Shown here piece after piece: positions 60,702 through 64,000 of a stretch of 64,000 bases of DNA. The DNA is taken from the NCBI GenBank assembly GCA_015680905.1, contig CM027380.1, positions 51,477,001 to 51,541,000 of the forward strand, given 5' to 3'. A model generated the notes under the pieces. It was not told where the DNA came from, ran no database searches, and saw nothing but the letters and a program-made list of their open reading frames with translations. The position numbers and the translations under genes are program-made. Every line of letters begins with the position of its first letter. Within the stretch, counting starts at the first letter, position 1. This DNA comes from Coptis chinensis. Its lineage: Eukaryota; Streptophyta; Magnoliopsida; Ranunculales; Ranunculaceae.

Positions 60702-60917
60702 TTAATACATAACCCGTACAAATGTGTGAGAATTATTTAACACACCATATGAATATACAAAACGACAGATGGAAAGAGAGATGGTTACATAGATATAGAT
60801 GTGCTGGATCATGTTATGCATGAGTGACAATGAGAATAATAATAATAAACTTGTTATCACGAATACGGTGATAGCCCATTCGCGTTGCTCCTTTTCCCAT
60901 CGCTCGATTGGATTCAT
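60702..60917 (-). CDS. Small single-pass membrane protein ORF of element F
   Basis: 71 residues, starting MNPIERWEKEQREW (60917; an alternative start MII lies three codons upstream). A hydrophobic segment at residues 15-33 (AITVFVITSLLLLFSLSL) follows a charged N-terminus. The tail HIYIYVTISLSICRFVYSYG is also hydrophobic. B has the same N-terminus and membrane start at 19778, so the ORF is conserved between diverged elements. No family is recognised. It lies between ORF A and ORF B. Coding status rests only on this two-copy comparison. Confidence 0.45.
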   Translation of the reverse strand: MNPIERWEKEQREWAITVFVITSLLLLFSLSLMHNMIQHIYIYVTISLSICRFVYSYGVLNNSHTFVRVMY

Positions 60918-61353
60918 TATGATCAAGAAAATGAGAATTTGTGAAGAGGAATTTGTGAAGAGTGAGAGAAGGGGATGAGGAAAAATGGAAAAGTAGAGTT
61001 GTATTTATAATTAGATTTCTGACTGTTGGGCATCTGACCGTTTGGATCAGTCCGTTGGGTTCTAACCGTTGGGCTTTGAGAGTAGGCCCAATGCCTCAAG
61101 GAACAAACTACTATATTAGAAAGTACAATAATTGCATAACATAAATAATTTCTCATTCAAACCGTCTGGAGATACAAAATTATGAGAAATCAACCGATAT
61201 ATAATACTTTTATCACAAGAAAACTAAAAATGCAATGCATAAAGGAAATAAATGACATAGTCATTTCTAAACCAAGGGAAATAAACAGCTACTGGGAATC
61301 CTCGGGTTAGCAGAAGATGAACCCAGGTTTTCGTCGTCGGCCCTTGACGAACC
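60918..61353 (-). other. Spacer between ORF A and the membrane ORF in F
   Basis: No gene. It contains repeated ccgttgg phrases (61025-61070), and a gtatttataatt TATA-like element on the plus strand; reverse-complement homology to 19370-19777 of B. Confidence 0.4.
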
Positions 61354-62340
61354 TCATTTGGTGGTGTGCGGAATGTGGCCTATAGACTGTAGCAATTGAT
61401 CTTGGAATTGCCGCTGATTTGCCATCATCATTCTCTGGAAACGGCATGGGCGATTGCGCATTTCTTGCTGGAAGTCATTTTGGGAAGTAAGCATCTCTTC
61501 CTGATGAAGAAACATCCTGCGCATACTAGTGTTCATGTGTCTCAAGGCTTCCATGGGAGTGTTGATTCGGCACATGGTAGCCTTATTAAAACAGTCGGGT
61601 GGTGAAGGGGGAGGAGGAGGTACGTTATCATGCTCAATATCATCTCTAGCTACTGGGTCCCAGTGGTCCAGAACACAAGTCTCGAAAATTCCAAAATTCT
61701 CAAAAGACCTTGTTGGAATGAAAGGAGTAGCGGACTGGAACCCTAAGTTAAGCATAAGCTGAGTAACAAGTACAACAAAAGGAGTTGACCTGTTTGACGC
61801 GGTCGTAAGAACATGGCCCAGGAAATGGACCATACAGAAAGTGTTCTTCTTCTCCTGGAGGATCCACAGCAGGTGCAAGAATGTCTTGTTCACGTCAGAC
61901 GTCTTTGAAGTTCCAATGACGTTGTACGCCAGCCATTGAGTGACAGCTAGTTGGTTTTGTCTAAGCGAGTGCTTGTACACGCAATTCGAGCCATTATTGT
62001 ACTCTCCCTCCAGAAGCGTGTCAAACATTAAGTCCCTCATAGTCGGATACTCTGACAACAACAGGGTCAGATTATCAGAGTTTATTGGAATCTGTGCTGT
62101 ATTCGATATTAACTCCAACGTGAGTTCCCATTCTAACCCATCCGCCGTAATCCAAAATTCATCACCCCGGAAACCTCCATTGTCGTAAAATTTCAACACC
62201 AAATCTTCGGAATAATCAGCTGGAATTCGATGCAAGAGATATTCCCACTCTCTACTAGCAATTTCCTCATCGAAAAATGGATGAAACATCCCAGAATTGT
62301 AGAGATTTTCAAAATTTCTCTCAATCCTTCGTGCTGCCAT
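61354..62340 (-). CDS. ORF A of element F: unknown accessory protein, open over 328 codons
   Basis: The frame starts MAARRIERNFENLYNSGMF and is uninterrupted to HIPHTTK. Residues 1-100 hold FHPFFDEEIASREWEYLLHR and ITADGLEWELTLELIS. Residues 130-220 hold KHSLRQNQLAVTQWLAYNVI, LHLLWILQEKKNTFCMVHFL and LVTQLMLNLGFQ. A proline run (PPPPPSPP) follows near residue 250, then a Met/Gln/Arg-rich helical tail. There is no signal peptide or membrane span. It is homologous to B ORF A and paralogous to ORF B. The role is unknown; the central part resembles in layout the domain annotated as putative plant transposon protein. Confidence 0.65.
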   Translation of the reverse strand: MAARRIERNFENLYNSGMFHPFFDEEIASREWEYLLHRIPADYSEDLVLKFYDNGGFRGDEFWITADGLEWELTLELISNTAQIPINSDNLTLLLSEYPTMRDLMFDTLLEGEYNNGSNCVYKHSLRQNQLAVTQWLAYNVIGTSKTSDVNKTFLHLLWILQEKKNTFCMVHFLGHVLTTASNRSTPFVVLVTQLMLNLGFQSATPFIPTRSFENFGIFETCVLDHWDPVARDDIEHDNVPPPPPSPPDCFNKATMCRINTPMEALRHMNTSMRRMFLHQEEMLTSQNDFQQEMRNRPCRFQRMMMANQRQFQDQLLQSIGHIPHTTK

Positions 62341-63328
62341 AGCAAGGTCTAGATGAATTTCTGAGGGTGGAAATTGCTAGGAGTGATGGGGGAGATAGTG
62401 CTGGAGGAAGGGGGTTCGAATTGGTGGAGTTTAGCCCTTGGCTTGGGTTGAATTGAAGTTACGTCTAGTCGCGTCTTGAGAGGTGAGTGTGAGGGAGACC
62501 AAGATCCGGATTTTGAGGGGGAAGAAATGTGAGGGATGGACGCGTGGGTGCCCCGCGTGTGGGTTTTTGTAAACGGGTCCATGATTTTGGGTCAGGTCCA
62601 ATTTTTGGCCCAAACCCAAATGAATTCCAGAAATTCCCCTTATGTCCCGAAATATTCAAAAATTTCAAACGTGGAATTTCGATTCGTTTAAACTCCAAAT
62701 TGAAACAATGATATATCAAAACGATCGGCATTAAAAATGCCATTCACTGGAATATGACAAAATCACATTCAAACTTTTTTTTTAATTTTTAATTTTATTA
62801 TTATTAATATTTTATTATTTTTATTTTTTATTATTATTTTTTTTTAGTTTTGATTTATTTACAATTTTTATATACAAATGTACAAGTCGAAAGGAACGTG
62901 TCAACAACACCGGCAGTCCAAATAAAATAGCACATCACAACAGCTTAACTCATGCAACTTTCATGTCGGCTCGGGCTAACCGAACCCAATCCGGCCCGGT
63001 GCGGCTTAACCTTTATGTTTTGGGGGCCTAGGGTTCAGGACGGTACCATCCCTGACCAATGTGCAATGGTCTAATAATAATATTACCCTTAGTACATATG
63101 GTATGGCCTCAAACCGCCCCTTGATACAGTCACATAGAAAACCGATCGGGGTTGGCCTGGGTGGAATCCATTGCCCGCACGAACTAGGAAATGTCCGATG
63201 TTACATATCATGACTCTCTTTGGGCACCATGCTTGGTGCTAAGGGAAAAATAAAAAACGAGTATATACATGTTGAATCTTTTTACGTCAAATCCTCAAGA
63301 CGAATGTGAGTCTTTTAACGTCAAATCC
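62341..63328 (-). other. Noncoding interval between ORF X and ORF A in F
   Basis: It mirrors 17341-18253 of B. It holds a T/A low-complexity tract (62770-62850), a conserved ttttgggggcctagggttc block (63017), about two 34-bp repeats (63273-63342) and a plus-strand gtatatac (63261). No gene recognised. Confidence 0.5.
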
Positions 63329-63673
63329 TCAAGACGAATCCAAACCTGTGGGAACAACGGGACGACGATGAAGTTTATCCTGCTGAGCTGGTGTTAGACA
63401 ATAATATACCTTATACCGGCTCATCTCGGATAGAAGATCAAGACCTGGACATAAAGGAGTTTGATAGTTCATACACCACCCCATCCTTTTCGCTCGTCAC
63501 TTTCGAGCAAAAGTACTACGACCATTACCTATTCGAGATGGATGAGATTTGCACCAAATGATGAGTTGGAATTCGCGAGGAAGAGAATAGAAAAAGGAGG
63601 AGAAAGAAGGAGTTGAAATTTCTGGTACCCATTGTTTTCCAGGAGGCACGTTTGCTCGATTATCAGAAAACAT
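63329..63673 (-). pseudogene. ORF X of element F
   Basis: The frame has the same start context, length (345 bp including stop) and stop as in B. N-terminus MFSDNRANVPPGKQWVPEIS; later PREFQLIIWCKSHPSRIGNG, LCPGLDLLSEMS and VYYCLTPAQQDKLHRRP. The antisense strand is also open here, as in B. Unknown function; broken in this copy. Confidence 0.5.
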
Positions 63674-63834
63674 TTATACTCAGTTCTGAAGTAGAGTTTT
63701 TGTGGACTATGGTTCTAGCGCTTGCAACCACACACTCTAGGGATTTTTAGAAAAGAAAATAGAAGAGGGCCCGACTACCCAAATGGCGTACTTTTTCTGT
63801 TTAAACACATGGAAAGAAGTACACCATCGAATCT

Positions 63835-64000
63835 ATTAGTCTATATAGACTGGATCATTGAGAAGAGTCTCTTCAACATCTGGAGAGCGCAACTCATGAT
63901 AATGTTTAAGGCGTTAGCCATTTACTTGAAATTCGCTGTCATCCTTTACGTTTTTCAAAGAAATAGCCCCATAAGGGGTGACAGCAGAGACGGTGAAAGG
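63835..64000 (-). pseudogene. Integrase C-terminus of element F (cut by the window edge)
   Basis: The minus strand reads [17 protein letters not shown], then [18 protein letters not shown] and DPVYID before the stop at 63835-63837. It matches B (16540-16706) closely. The rest of pol lies right of the window. Confidence 0.8.

Larger units (their letters stand above)
54741..64000 (-). mobile_element. Element F: 3' part of a type-2 Athila element, continuing past the window
   Basis: Minus strand: integrase end (63835-64000), ORF X (63673-63329), ORF A (62340-61354), membrane ORF (60917-60702), ORF B (60228-59128), ORF C (58937-57986), 3' noncoding region, 3' LTR (54741-56183). The order and spacing equal those of B. 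F is inserted in ORF C of E; the five bases before it are TTAAA, and the partner duplicate is outside. ORF A and the membrane ORF are open; the others have a few breaks, so F is better preserved than B in this region. Confidence 0.8.

Noticed and set aside
1-64000. Host protein genes, tRNA, rRNA or CRISPR arrays
   Set aside because: I found none that can be supported. Regular repeats (62-bp, 34-bp, 317-bp) are transposon-internal tandem arrays without unique spacers.

Overview
This window looks like repeat-rich heterochromatin of a flowering plant, most likely a eudicot. Almost every base that can be assigned belongs to transposable elements, chiefly Athila-type Ty3/Gypsy LTR retrotransposons. 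I recognise no host gene, tRNA, rRNA or CRISPR array. The species cannot be named from the sequence. The plant assignment rests on Athila gag-pol with a tRNA-Asp-like primer site, a Copia LTR remnant, a CACTA transposon with plant-style subterminal repeats, and the tail of a plant LINE with an RNase H domain.

The elements fall into two LTR subfamilies. Type 1 (LTR about 1.3-1.6 kb, beginning TGATAAGAGCCC) comprises elements A, C, D, G and a solo LTR; D is assigned from its coding remnants. Type 2 (LTR about 1.4-1.7 kb, beginning TGATAAGCA) comprises B, E and F. Layout: 1-2019 is the 5' end of G (minus). 2055-2360 is a Copia LTR remnant. 2900-32193 is A (minus; gag, protease and a 3' ORF, no reverse transcriptase or integrase recognised), split by B. 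5882-26488 is B (plus), with both LTRs and a TCTAT target duplication, itself carrying a solo type-1 LTR at 13893-15436. 32194-44200 is C (minus; all modules present as fossils). 44201-46138 is a fragment of D (minus) holding a LINE tail. 46139-54740 is E (minus, 3' part), carrying a 4.4-kb CACTA element at 48099-52532. 54741-64000 is F (minus), running off the window.

Insertion order can be read from the interruptions. D is older than C and E. E is older than F and the CACTA. A is older than B, and B is older than the solo LTR. A and C abut and may share an LTR.

The most unusual content is the long region between integrase and the 3' LTR in type-2 elements. B and F both carry, in order, a 345-bp frame (ORF X), ORF A, a small membrane-protein ORF, ORF B and ORF C. 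ORF A and ORF B are clearly related to each other, so the element holds a tandem gene duplication. ORF C also occurs in the type-1 elements A and C. The roles of these proteins are unknown. Extra or env-like ORFs are known in this position in Athila/Tat elements, so a virus-like or accessory role is possible but unproven. All retroelements here are described as fossils; most coding regions are broken. F ORF A is open over 328 codons.
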